Shown here: one piece after another, positions 37,678-45,582 of the stretch
Position numbering within the stretch: the first letter of the stretch is position 1
How the letters are laid out: each line of letters opens with the position of its first letter
NCBI GenBank assembly: GCA_026702755.1
Contig: JAPPBX010000033.1
Location: forward strand, 1-64,000
Reading direction: 5' to 3'
DNA: 64,000 nucleotides
From: Candidatus Poribacteria bacterium
Lineage (GTDB): Bacteria > Poribacteria > WGA-4E > WGA-3G
Notes under the pieces: generated by a model
Told to the model about the DNA's origin: nothing
The model's database searches: none
Seen by the model: only the letters and a program-made list of their open reading frames with translations
Program-made: the position numbers and the translations under genes

Positions 37678-38541
37678 ATGACAGAACTTCAACCCTTTAA
37701 TGTTTCAAATGGACTCTTAGATCAACCCGAAAAACTCCGAGAACAGGCGCGGCAAGACGGTTATCTTTTCTTTCGCGGCTTGATTGATACCGATTCTATC
37801 TACGAGGTGCGCAAGGACTTCTTGGAAATCTGTCATCGACACGGATGGGCGGAAGGTGGAGAAACACTGATGGACGGTATCCGCATCGGCGGTCCGTTCA
37901 TGGAAGGCGATGACGGCTATTGGCCCGTGTTAGACGAATTCCAATGCTTACAATCCTTCCACGCCTTCGCACATCATCCGGCGATTTTGAACGTGTGTGA
38001 CACACTCTTCGGCGAGAAGACGCTCGTGCATCCGCGGAATATTGGAAGAATTATGTTCCCAGAGAACACAAAATACACAACGCCTGCGCACCAAGATTTT
38101 ATCCACATCCGAGGGACAGAGGAAACCTATACCGGATGGATACCACTCGGTGATTGTCCAATGCGTTTAGGCGGGTTGTCCGTATTGTCTGGATCGCACC
38201 AAAACGGCATATATCCGGTCAAACCGGCGTTCGGTGCTGGAGGCGTTGGTGTTGATACAGAGCCTTTGGAAGCGGATGGATTCCACTGGGCTGGTGGCGA
38301 TTACGGTATCGGTGATGCGCTTTTCTTTCACAGCCACGCTGTTCACAAGGCACTGCCGAATCAGACCCCGAATCAGATTCGTCTCTCCGTGGATTATCGC
38401 TATCAGGGATGCTCCAAACCGGTCACCGAAGGGTCGTTATTGCCACATTTCAATCGGATGGCGTGGGATGAAATCTATAAGGAGTGGATCTCCGCGGAAT
38501 ATCAGTACTATTGGAATGCGTTTGATTTAAACAGGGTTTAA
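37678..38541 (+). CDS. Phytanoyl-CoA dioxygenase family protein
   Basis: 287 aa, Fe(II)/2-oxoglutarate-dependent oxygenase fold. N-terminal DGYLFFRGLIDTDSIYEVR; metal ligands His138-x-Asp140 (TPAHQDFIHI) and the distal His in the FFHSHAVHKALPNQT segment; Arg235 (IRLSVDYRYQ) for 2-oxoglutarate. The family hydroxylates diverse small molecules, so the substrate cannot be named. Own promoter. This family is strongly expanded in Poribacteria-like genomes. Confidence 0.9.
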   Translation: MTELQPFNVSNGLLDQPEKLREQARQDGYLFFRGLIDTDSIYEVRKDFLEICHRHGWAEGGETLMDGIRIGGPFMEGDDGYWPVLDEFQCLQSFHAFAHHPAILNVCDTLFGEKTLVHPRNIGRIMFPENTKYTTPAHQDFIHIRGTEETYTGWIPLGDCPMRLGGLSVLSGSHQNGIYPVKPAFGAGGVGVDTEPLEADGFHWAGGDYGIGDALFFHSHAVHKALPNQTPNQIRLSVDYRYQGCSKPVTEGSLLPHFNRMAWDEIYKEWISAEYQYYWNAFDLNRV

Positions 38542-38575
38542 CAACCATGAAAACGTATTAGGGGTTTTACTCTGT

Positions 38576-38719
38576 AGCAAATCGAAACGTGTTGTGCGCG
38601 GAGGATCGTGGAGTTTCAATGCGAAAAGCGTGCGTGTCGCGAATCGTCTCGCGGAGAGACCGTCGTTGTTGAGTAGCGATGTCGGGTTTCGTTGCGTGCG
38701 CGATGTAAATCCAAAGTAA
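38576..38719 (+). pseudogene. C-terminal remnant of a formylglycine-generating-enzyme (SUMF1-like) domain
   Basis: A 47-residue open frame without a start reads SKSKRVVRGGSWSFNAKSVR, then VANRLAERPSLLSSDVGFRC, then VRDVNPK and a stop. The RGGSW, RVANR and GFRCVR motifs are the hallmark end of FGE/sulfatase-modifying-factor domains. No upstream part of the domain is present; the sequence before it reads GGGGTTTTACT, similar to the end of the MITE-like element at 47677. It is therefore a gene fragment left by insertion or deletion. Confidence 0.75.
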
Positions 38720-38770
38720 TAATCACACACCGTGTGCCGTCACAATAGACACAATAAAAAGAGAAACCAA

Positions 38771-39868
38771 TTGATTAAATTACAACAACAAAAATCTAAT
38801 ACCGTATATCTCATCCGTTTTGTAGTGATACTCATCGGATGGGGGTGTATTGCTGTTTTACCCACTGCTGCTGAGAACTACACTGGAGACTTTTTGACGA
38901 ACGGTGTTGGTGGTCGCGCACTCGGATTGGGGGGTGCTTATGTTGGCATTGCCGACGATGCCACCGCTGCCTATTGGAATCCTGCTGGTATTGCCGGTGT
39001 TCCTGACAAGTATCAGTTTTGTTTGATGCACGCCGCACGGCGTTCAGGATTGGGATCGTTCAACTATGTCGGAGGGACGACACAGGTGTTGCCGAACCTC
39101 AACCTTGGTGTATCGTGGCTTCGAGCAGGAGTAGACGACATCCCTATCTATCCACTTGTGCCAGCCTTCGATCCGAATATTAGTAGTGAGCAACGCCGAA
39201 ACCTCGTAAAGAATCGACCGAGGGAATCCGACTTTATTCCAGCGGGCTACCTCAACGACAGTGAAAACGCCTATATCCTGACACTCGCGAAGCGTTGGGT
39301 TGTCAGCCAGTCTTGGTGGGACAATTTCGGTAGGGATTCAGTGCCGCCTGAATTTATGGTCGGCGTAAATACCAAATTGATTACACAGAGCGTAGGTGGA
39401 AGCGATCTTGAGGCATACAATTATGGGAGTTGGGGTTACGGTTTTGATGTTGGAATGCTCGTTCGCTTGCCTGATTTCAACGCACTTTTCGGTTTAGAAG
39501 ATTTTGGCAGTCTTACATTTGGCATGAACCTTCAAGACATCTCAAAAACGACCTTGACGTGGAACACGCTCTCCGCACCCAAAGAATCTATCCCGGCGAA
39601 TTGGAACATGGGCGTGGCGTATACGAACAATCGCGTTTTCAATCGAGAACTCATCTTGTCCTACCAGTGGCAGCAGCGCTATGGCGGGCAGATGCATCTC
39701 GGCATAGAGTATCATATTAGCAAACCGTTGGCACTTCGTGTCGGTTATCGCGATAATCGTATCACAAGCGGGATCGGCATTCAACTCCGAAAATTTCGGC
39801 TCGATTACGCCCTACTCTTTGGTGATCTGATTAGCACGCATTTTTTGAGTCTTTTGTGGCATTTTTAA
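38771..39868 (+). CDS. PorV/UPF0164-like outer-membrane barrel protein, second copy
   Basis: About 365 aa from TTG at 38771. A longer GTG start at 38732 is less likely because that GTG lies in a GTGTGCC palindromic repeat. Signal peptide to about VLPTAAEN. The signature GGRALGLGGAYVGIADD followed by AYWNPAGIAGV matches the other two copies in this window. Beta-strand-rich, ending in FLSLLWHF with a terminal Phe as in outer-membrane barrels. Ribosome site is weak, so the exact start is uncertain. Family clear, cargo unknown. Confidence 0.8.
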   Translation: MIKLQQQKSNTVYLIRFVVILIGWGCIAVLPTAAENYTGDFLTNGVGGRALGLGGAYVGIADDATAAYWNPAGIAGVPDKYQFCLMHAARRSGLGSFNYVGGTTQVLPNLNLGVSWLRAGVDDIPIYPLVPAFDPNISSEQRRNLVKNRPRESDFIPAGYLNDSENAYILTLAKRWVVSQSWWDNFGRDSVPPEFMVGVNTKLITQSVGGSDLEAYNYGSWGYGFDVGMLVRLPDFNALFGLEDFGSLTFGMNLQDISKTTLTWNTLSAPKESIPANWNMGVAYTNNRVFNRELILSYQWQQRYGGQMHLGIEYHISKPLALRVGYRDNRITSGIGIQLRKFRLDYALLFGDLISTHFLSLLWHF

Positions 39869-39966
39869 CTATAGGACTTACGCAACCCTTTTCTGCGTGG
39901 TTTTGCGGCGTACCTCACCCATCGGAAACCTGATTTTGACGTGAAGAAAATCCGAGAAAAACCCAA

Positions 39967-41196
39967 TCATCGGGGCGCAGGTTTGGACAAATCCGGTTGG
40001 TCACGTAGTAGCAACAGGAGGGGCGCGAGCACCAACGGCAGCATCACCAAACCGTCTAACACAATCGGCAAACCGAATTGATCTCCCAAATTACCCACAA
40101 TTTTATTCAATAATCCGCCGACACCCCATGCAGCACCCATCATCAAGCCGGATGCAATGTTTTCATGTCCGCGTAGGATCATCTGTGCTAAGATAATATT
40201 AATCGTTATGGAACTGGTGAGGACCACATTGCCGCAAAAGAGGAGTGCGAGGAAACTAAATCCGTCAGTGTGTAACGACGCATAGAGCAGCGGGGGGGCA
40301 CCGAGCAGCGAGACCAATAAAAGGACATAGGTGTTTATACGACTCATAAGCCATCCACTTGACATGATACCCATAGAACCCGCGAAAATGAAAAGCGCGA
40401 TAACAAGAGAGCGCACTTGATCCGAGTAATCTTGATCGTCTAAGTGGACGGATAAAAAAGTTTCTAAACCCGTTAGCGTAACAGTTCGGAGTGCCGCAAT
40501 AATGAAAAGGACGATGAGTGGCAGCATACGGGGGGAAGCAACAGTCCAAAGAGGTTCTCGCGGTCTCGGTTCCTCGTTTGGTGCTCCACGGGTGGTAGCA
40601 GTTAAATCAAGCTGCTTCTCAAATCTCAATACTTTTGGCACCAGCAATGCTACGAGTATACCCGGTATCATTTCCCATGCGAGGAATTCCAACCCGAATC
40701 GATACGGGATGAACATCAGTGCCAACGGACCGAGTGCACGTCCAATGTTACCGCCTGTGAGAAAAATGGAGGTCCCCAACCCTCGATCCTCCGATGCAAG
40801 GGCACCAGCATAAGTTGTCGCCTGTGGATGGAATGCGGCAATCCCAATACCACCAATAGCTAACAGCAAATATACGATATTAGCAGATGGAGCAAGCCAC
40901 AAGAGGCTTAAACCGATTGCGCTAAACGCAACACCGATCGTCAGAAAGTGCACTGTCTGCACCCGATCTGACAGCCATCCAAAGACGATCTGACCGAATG
41001 AGCTAAAGACACTATAAATTGCGACGAAGTTCCCCGCTAAACTGTTTCGCGCACCAGCTGCGGCTAACTTTGTTAGTAAGAGAGGTTGCAGATGCGATAG
41101 AAGTGTCGCGTAGGAATCAAGAACAGTATGTGATAACGTCAGAAAATAGAACTGTTTTCGAGAGGATGTTTTTGATGAATCTTGATCGTTTTTCAT
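39967..41196 (-). CDS. MFS transporter, fosmidomycin-resistance-like
   Basis: About 409 aa from the ATG at 41196; in-frame ATGs up to 41283 exist but the extra residues look non-conserved. Twelve predicted membrane helices. SHTVLDSYATLLSHLQPLLLTKL in helix 1 and GWLSDRVQT in the helix 2-3 loop fit the Fsr-like subgroup of the major facilitator superfamily. Probably an inner-membrane exporter; substrate unknown. Downstream at 39869-39896 is a TATAGGACTTACGCAACC stretch that resembles a transposon end. Confidence 0.8.
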   Translation of the reverse strand: MKNDQDSSKTSSRKQFYFLTLSHTVLDSYATLLSHLQPLLLTKLAAAGARNSLAGNFVAIYSVFSSFGQIVFGWLSDRVQTVHFLTIGVAFSAIGLSLLWLAPSANIVYLLLAIGGIGIAAFHPQATTYAGALASEDRGLGTSIFLTGGNIGRALGPLALMFIPYRFGLEFLAWEMIPGILVALLVPKVLRFEKQLDLTATTRGAPNEEPRPREPLWTVASPRMLPLIVLFIIAALRTVTLTGLETFLSVHLDDQDYSDQVRSLVIALFIFAGSMGIMSSGWLMSRINTYVLLLVSLLGAPPLLYASLHTDGFSFLALLFCGNVVLTSSITINIILAQMILRGHENIASGLMMGAAWGVGGLLNKIVGNLGDQFGLPIVLDGLVMLPLVLAPLLLLLRDQPDLSKPAPR

Positions 41197-41370
41197 GAGG
41201 CGAAATAGGAACCGCATTTCTATAAAAATCGGACAATCATTATGATAAGAATACATTATAGAATGTATTGATCTAAAAAGCAAATTTTTTTTACTGTAGG
41301 CACAGCAACATTCAGTTCTCTTTTTAATAGTAGGTCTTCAAACTTGCCCTACTGACGACTGAATTTTTAC

Positions 41371-41399
41371 TTGACAATAAAACTTCCAATATCTATCAT
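41371..41399 (+). promoter_or_regulatory. Host promoter cut off by the TnpB element
   Basis: TTGACA (41371-41376), 17-base spacer, TATCAT (41394-41399), ending 5 bases before the left end of the element. It now reads into the element; before the insertion it would have served the UPF0104 gene at 42813. Confidence 0.6.
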
Positions 41400-41484
41400 A
41401 TTACGAGCATTCGGGCGTAAAGCCCAATGCTTTAGCTTTGGGATATAGGTTTCCCGCTAAGGGAAACCTGTGCGAAAAATAAAC

Positions 41485-41513
41485 TTGACATTAACTGAAA
41501 AAAGTCGTATAAT
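41485..41513 (+). promoter_or_regulatory. tnpB promoter, copy A
   Basis: TTGACA (41485-41490), 17 bases, TATAAT (41508-41513). Expected start near 41520, directly at the beginning of the structured leader. Confidence 0.8.
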
Positions 41514-41518
41514 GATCC

Positions 41519-41606
41519 TATCGCGTTGGGGACACAACCAAGCATGCTGCAAGGCGTGTCTGTCCCTAACCTATCTTGGTTGAAGGTTAAAGCGCGATAC
41601 GCGATA
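41519..41606 (+). ncRNA. Structured 5' leader of tnpB, copy A
   Basis: Helices read by eye. H1: TATCGCG (41519-41525) with CGCGATA (41593-41599). H2: GGGACA (41529-41534) with TGTCCC (41561-41566). H3: CATGC (41543-41547) with GCGTG (41554-41558). H4: TAACC (41567-41571) with GGTTA (41585-41589). Pseudoknot: AACCAAG (41536-41542) with CTTGGTT (41575-41581). A second CGCGATA (41600-41606) follows the first, four bases before the ATG. No ribosome site is visible. All helices reappear with different sequence in copy B. Confidence 0.75.
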
Positions 41607-41610
41607 TATC

Positions 41611-42729
41611 ATGAAAACGTATAAATATCCACTTTATGATCAGTCTAATTGTATCCGTATCGGCAATCTGCTTGACGATATGTGGCAAGTGCATGTGTAT
41701 TTCCACGAGTGGCAACGTCAAAGGTATAAAGACGGGCTTCCTTATGTAAACTATGAAGGCATGTGTGATCACCTAAAACTGTTGAAAGAGACGACCCACC
41801 CGCATTGGAACGCCTTGCCGAGCCAAGTTATGCAACAGGAACTCAAGCGTATTCATAAAGCGTATGACCGTTTCTTTAAGAAACTTGGCGGTAGACCCCA
41901 TATTAAGCCGAGACGTAAGTTTAAGTCTCTTACGTATCCGAGTTCTGCTGGCTGGTCTTTGTATAATAATCGTATCACATTGAGTTTTCGCAAGTGGAAT
42001 CCAAAGACCTATAAATGGCAGTTTGATAAAGTCGCATATACTTTTCACAAGCACCGCCAGTGGCATGGAAGGATTAGCCAAGTTACGATAAAGCATGATA
42101 GTTGCGGGGACTATTGGCTTTGTATCACAACAACGTATACAGATTTTAGACCTCTGCCGACAACAGGTAAAAGCGTTGGGGCAGACTTCGGTATGAAAGA
42201 CGCTTATTTGACACTTAGCACGGGTGAAAAGATCCAACACCCCCAACCTTTGAAACACTCCTTGAACGAACTTCGGTCTCTCAACAAAGCATTGAGTCGT
42301 AAAGTCAAAGGTTCTAACAGCTGGTGGAAGTGTGTTAGACAAATAGCACGCCTTTATCGGAAAATCAGCAATCAACGTAAAGACTTTCACTGGCAACTCG
42401 CCAGCAAACTTTGCAAGAAGTTTGATACGATTGCCATTGAAACGCTGAACCTTGACGGCATGAAACGCTTGTGGGGGCGTAAGGTTTCCGACCTTGCCTT
42501 CTATCAGTTTGTTGGGATATTGAAGTATAAGTGTCAAAAGCATAAGCGTCAACTTATTCAAATGAGTCAATGGACTGCTACGACGAAACCGTGTAGCGAT
42601 TGTGGTTTTCATAATGAAAACCTAACATTGAACGATAGGCAGTGGAGGTGTCCCGAATGTGGTTCACACCATGATAGAGACATCAACGCTGCTGTAAATA
42701 TATTGCGGGCAGGGATAGCCGTCACTTGA
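41611..42729 (+). CDS. tnpB: TnpB, RNA-guided nuclease of IS200/IS605 type, copy A
   Basis: 372 aa, intact. N-terminal helical/OB-like region, then a split RuvC domain with Asp192 (VGADFGMKD), Glu277 (IETLNLDGM) and Asp355/Asp357 (HDRDINAAVNI). A zinc finger CSDCG and CPECG lies at about 328-351. These match the catalytic layout of ISDra2 TnpB. Established role of the family: RNA-guided DNA cleavage with an RNA made from the right end of the element. It is about four-fifths identical to copy B by inspection. Confidence 0.95.
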   Translation: MKTYKYPLYDQSNCIRIGNLLDDMWQVHVYFHEWQRQRYKDGLPYVNYEGMCDHLKLLKETTHPHWNALPSQVMQQELKRIHKAYDRFFKKLGGRPHIKPRRKFKSLTYPSSAGWSLYNNRITLSFRKWNPKTYKWQFDKVAYTFHKHRQWHGRISQVTIKHDSCGDYWLCITTTYTDFRPLPTTGKSVGADFGMKDAYLTLSTGEKIQHPQPLKHSLNELRSLNKALSRKVKGSNSWWKCVRQIARLYRKISNQRKDFHWQLASKLCKKFDTIAIETLNLDGMKRLWGRKVSDLAFYQFVGILKYKCQKHKRQLIQMSQWTATTKPCSDCGFHNENLTLNDRQWRCPECGSHHDRDINAAVNILRAGIAVT

Positions 42730-42874
42730 CGATATGCCTTGTGTTCATTCAATCAATTTGAGAACACGAGGGAAACGCCCGTTGGTGGAGACGAAATAAG
42801 ACGGTGGACTCTATGGGAAAACCGCACTGTCTACGAAACCGAAGTCCACGCCTTCAGGCGTTGGGTGCTATCAC
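42730..42874 (+). ncRNA. Right-end omegaRNA scaffold, copy A
   Basis: The sequence from the tnpB stop to the right end is conserved with copy B (CGATATGCCTTGT, GGGAAACGCCCG, AATAAGACGGTGGACTCT, CTACGAAACCGAAG, GGGTGCTATCAC). It includes a hairpin after the stop and the terminal right-end hairpin. By family precedent this is the scaffold of the TnpB guide RNA, and the bases just after 42874 (CAAGATCGGCTTACCA...) would be the guide. The true RNA probably also starts inside tnpB. Confidence 0.75.
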
Positions 42875-43832
42875 CAAGATCGGCTTACCAACGGTACTGG
42901 CAGTTGTCATAGCTTACTTCCTTTTAAAAGAGATCGACATTCAAGAGATACCGCGAACTCTAAGCCGATTGTCCATAAAGGCACTCTTAATCGGCTTCGC
43001 GTGTTATTGTTTATTAGTCTTAGCGAAAGCCCTCCGGTTTCGAGCACTGCTCAACCTTGGTAGCAGTGTCCATCAGATCTTTCCAATCTTGGCGTTGCAT
43101 ACCTTTTGGGGCAATATCCTCCCGATGCGGACAGGGGATGTCTCTTATGTCTATCTGATGCAACGACGACAGAAGGTCGATGCAACGCAGGGCATAGCGT
43201 CGCTTCTGGTCGCAAGTCTGATTGATCTTGTCCTGTTAATAGGTTTGGTGGTTGCCACGGCATGGCTACTGCGTGCCGAGCTTCGCGACACATTCTCTGG
43301 GACAGTCCTTTATATTACACCACTTCTGATGGCGGGTGCTTTGATTGTAGGGATGGTTTTCGTCTACATTGTACCAAACCTCTGTGTAAGGCTCGCTGAA
43401 AAATGCGCAGTGCCACTCTTGCGTCTTCAGAAACAATCTCTGACGTGGGCAGTCAACAAGGGACTGACGGTGATTCAAGAGCTAACGGGGTTCCGGTCGA
43501 ATCGGCGGTTTTTAGAGGTATGGGGATATTCTGTAATCTGTCTTGCAATCCGTTTCGGATTCCAATGCTACCTCGTCACCGAGATGGGTGTTGATATTCC
43601 AATGGTTGAGGTCCTGTTCGCACTCGCTTTTACCAACGTCTTTAACCTGTTGCCTGTCCAAACGATTGGGAACTTCGGAACAACGGAATTTCCGTTTGTC
43701 TGGTTGCTAAATCATTTCGGCACGTCGGTGGAGACTGCGACTGTTACAGGATTTAGTTTACATATTCTGATCCTACTTTACTGTTTACCGTTAGGTGTGT
43801 ATGGATTCTTCAGAAAACAGAAGGAGCAATAA
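42813..43832 (+). CDS. UPF0104/LPG-synthase-TM-like membrane protein fused to element end
   Basis: About 339 aa; ATG at 42813 (GGTGG upstream) or GTG at 42804. The first 20 or so residues are encoded by the right end of TnpB copy A; native sequence begins at about TKIGLPTVLAVV. The rest has about eight membrane helices with family motifs KALRFRALLNLG and FWGNILPMRTGDVSYVYLMQ, like the flippase-type domain of lysylphosphatidylglycerol synthases. Role probably lipid or glycolipid transfer in the inner membrane. The amidohydrolase starts one base after its stop. The native start cannot be recovered from the joined flanks. Confidence 0.75.
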   Translation: MGKPHCLRNRSPRLQALGAITKIGLPTVLAVVIAYFLLKEIDIQEIPRTLSRLSIKALLIGFACYCLLVLAKALRFRALLNLGSSVHQIFPILALHTFWGNILPMRTGDVSYVYLMQRRQKVDATQGIASLLVASLIDLVLLIGLVVATAWLLRAELRDTFSGTVLYITPLLMAGALIVGMVFVYIVPNLCVRLAEKCAVPLLRLQKQSLTWAVNKGLTVIQELTGFRSNRRFLEVWGYSVICLAIRFGFQCYLVTEMGVDIPMVEVLFALAFTNVFNLLPVQTIGNFGTTEFPFVWLLNHFGTSVETATVTGFSLHILILLYCLPLGVYGFFRKQKEQ

Positions 43833-43833
43833 G

Positions 43834-44655
43834 ATGAGAATTATCGATCCACACGTTCATGTTTGGAAAAACGATCCGCAATTCCCGTGGGCACCGGAAA
43901 CGACAAGTCCGCCTGCGGAAGATGCTACAGCGGAAATGCTATTGGAATTGATGGCGGCGAATGGTGTCGAAAAAACGGTTCTCGTTCAAGTCATCCATTA
44001 CCGATGGGATAATCGTTACGCAGCGGATGCAATGAAAAGGTATCCCGATAAATTCATGGGCGTTTGTCGGATTAACCCCGAGGATCCAGAGGCACCAGAC
44101 CATCTTAGTCGCTGGGTCGAGGAGGATGGTTTCCACGGTGTTCGGCTCAGTCCGTCCGTTGGTGAAGCGGGGGATTGGTTTACTGGCCCCTTGATGCCAC
44201 CTATCTTTCGTCGTGCAGAAACACTCGGTGTGCCGATGCTTCTGCTCACAGGAGCCGAGCGATTGGTGGATCTCGTGCCACTTTTAGAGCACCATCCAGA
44301 ACTTGACGTTGTGATAGATCACATGGCGAGCTGCTCGCCTGACGCACCTGAAAAACTTGAATTATTGCTCAATCTCGCGCAATTCCCTCGTGTCTATGTC
44401 AAGATAAGCCATACCTGGTCGATATCGAAAGGGGGGTACCCGTGGGCAGATACGTTTGAACAGGTGAAAAAAGTATATCATGCTTTTGGTGGTTCGCGGA
44501 TTATGTGGGGGACCGATTGGCCCGTCTGCCTCAGCCGAGCAAGTTATGCAGAGACCTTGTCGGTTGTTCGTGATGAGATGGACTTCTTTACGTCGGAAGA
44601 TCGAGAATGGGTGTTAGGCAAAACGGCACTCCGCCTCTGGCAATTCCAAGAGTGA
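43834..44655 (+). CDS. Metal-dependent amidohydrolase (amidohydrolase-2 family)
   Basis: 273 aa from the ATG at 43834, seven bases after AAGGAG; an in-frame GTG at 43795 lies inside the upstream gene. TIM-barrel hydrolase with N-terminal metal motif DPHVHVW (His7, His9), RINPEDPEAPDHLSRWVEE, the HPELDVVIDH strand and the terminal-Asp motif MWGTDWPVCLS. Relatives hydrolyse lactones or decarboxylate aromatic acids, and are common next to sugar-acid genes. Cytoplasmic. One base behind the UPF0104 gene. Confidence 0.88.
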   Translation: MRIIDPHVHVWKNDPQFPWAPETTSPPAEDATAEMLLELMAANGVEKTVLVQVIHYRWDNRYAADAMKRYPDKFMGVCRINPEDPEAPDHLSRWVEEDGFHGVRLSPSVGEAGDWFTGPLMPPIFRRAETLGVPMLLLTGAERLVDLVPLLEHHPELDVVIDHMASCSPDAPEKLELLLNLAQFPRVYVKISHTWSISKGGYPWADTFEQVKKVYHAFGGSRIMWGTDWPVCLSRASYAETLSVVRDEMDFFTSEDREWVLGKTALRLWQFQE

Positions 44656-44684
44656 TTCTTAAATTCCGTGTTCTCTGTAGGTTC

Positions 44685-44716
44685 GGTAGATGTGGTTTCC
44701 TAACCGCACTGGATCG
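44685..44716. repeat. Dispersed repeat, GGTAGATGTGGTTTCCTAACC type
   Basis: GTGGTTTCCTAACCGCAC is a near-perfect palindrome, followed by TGGATCG. Third copy of the family (27310, 35143). It fills the beginning of the 298-base gap before the DUF2007 gene. Confidence 0.7.
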
Positions 44717-44775
44717 TGAAAAAAACGCGAAATCCGATAATCTCTTAAAACCGGAACGGCTCTGGAATTTAATAT

Positions 44776-44805
44776 TTGACAAATTCTTTACGCTTATGTT
44801 ATTAT
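44776..44805 (+). promoter_or_regulatory. Promoter of the DUF2007 gene
   Basis: TTGACA (44776-44781), 18-base spacer, TATTAT (44800-44805). The leader to the ATG is about 140 bases and has no clear structure by eye. Confidence 0.65.
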
Positions 44806-44953
44806 GCAAAGAATAGGTTGAAGGTCGTCGTGTATCCCGTTCCCAACCCTCTGCAGAAAAACAGCACCGTGGCAAGGCACCAAACGATAAAAAACGCTAT
44901 GCTCTTTTACCGACAAGATTTCTATCCTTGTCCGTTCACAAGGAGGAAAGACG

Positions 44954-45301
44954 ATGCCGTTCTGTCCACAATGCAATGCTGAATATAAGATAGAAGTCTC
45001 GATATGCATGGATTGTCAGGTAGACCTCGTGGCTCAATTGCCCCAAACCGAGTTTATGGAATATGGGGACTGGTCCACTGTCGAGTCTGTGCCGAATGAA
45101 TTGGCGGGCAACATCCTTCAAAGCGTCTTACAGGAGGATGGTATTCCTGTGTATTTACGCTGCCATGATGTGCCCAATTATGGCGCGGTGAAAGGCAACG
45201 CGAATCAGTCCGAGTGGGGTGATGTCCTTGTCCCGGCTAATCTACTTCCGCAGGCGCGGGAATCTCTCAAAGCCTATTTTGATTCGCTAAAGGATGAATA
45301 A
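44954..45301 (+). CDS. Zinc-ribbon plus DUF2007 protein
   Basis: 115 aa. Residues 1-25 form a zinc ribbon (FCPQC and CMDC pairs). Residues about 38-110 match the DUF2007 type (putative signal-transducing protein): STVESVPNELAGNILQSVLQEDGIPVYL, then WGDVLVPANLLPQARESLKAYF. AAGGAGGAAAGACG precedes the ATG. The function of DUF2007 is unknown. The stop overlaps the ATG of the next gene, so the two are coupled. Confidence 0.8.
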   Translation: MPFCPQCNAEYKIEVSICMDCQVDLVAQLPQTEFMEYGDWSTVESVPNELAGNILQSVLQEDGIPVYLRCHDVPNYGAVKGNANQSEWGDVLVPANLLPQARESLKAYFDSLKDE

Positions 45302-45542
45302 CACACGCGAGCAGATCGTCATGAAAGCCAAGCAGCTCTATCTCATTAAGGAAGCGAAATCTCACGTCCGCATGGCTGGAAAAATCCATGTGAGAGCGCA
45401 CCGTAGACGCAACGGTAGTTACGTCAAAGAGCATTGGCGGCGGAAACCGAGTAAAAATGTTGGCACGCCCAGACAATTTGAGCAAATCCGCTTCTTTGAA
45501 GACGATATGCAACTCCCGCTCTTTGAAGACGACAGTACCTGA
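45294..45542 (+). CDS. Small basic protein with HVRAHRRRNGSYVKEHWR motif
   Basis: 82 aa. The ATG overlaps the end of the DUF2007 gene by 8 bases; a second ATG at 45321 is possible. The core motif HVRAHRRRNGSYVKEHWR is a short His/Arg-rich pattern seen in many small proteins of phages and mobile regions. The tail is acidic (FEDDMQLPLFEDDST). No function can be named. Confidence 0.6.
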   Translation: MNNTREQIVMKAKQLYLIKEAKSHVRMAGKIHVRAHRRRNGSYVKEHWRRKPSKNVGTPRQFEQIRFFEDDMQLPLFEDDST

Positions 45543-45582
45543 CATTGACAACACATCGAAAGGGTTATGTGAGGAGATACTG

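Larger units (their letters stand above)
41405..42874 (+). mobile_element. IS200/IS605-type TnpB-only element, copy A
   Basis: About 1470 bp. The left end is placed after TTAC (41401-41404), the right end at TATCAC; both are by comparison with copy B at 52028. The left end has a CCCAA/TTGGG hairpin (41423-41442) with loop TGCTTTAGC shared by both copies; the right end has an ACGCCT/AGGCGT hairpin (42848-42861) followed by GGGTGCTATCAC, identical in B. No tnpA gene and no target duplication, as expected for this family. A TTAC target is also known for IS608. Confidence 0.85.

Noticed and set aside
38732-38770. GTG at 38732 as start of the second PorV-like gene
   Set aside because: The codon lies within a GTGTGCC palindromic repeat and has no ribosome site; the first 13 residues are highly basic and not signal-like.
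41519-41606. tnpB leader as an HDV-type, twister or hammerhead ribozyme
   Set aside because: Strand order of the inner pseudoknot resembles HDV, but there is no P4, no evident P1.1 pairing and no catalytic-C joining segment; twister and hammerhead core sequences are absent.
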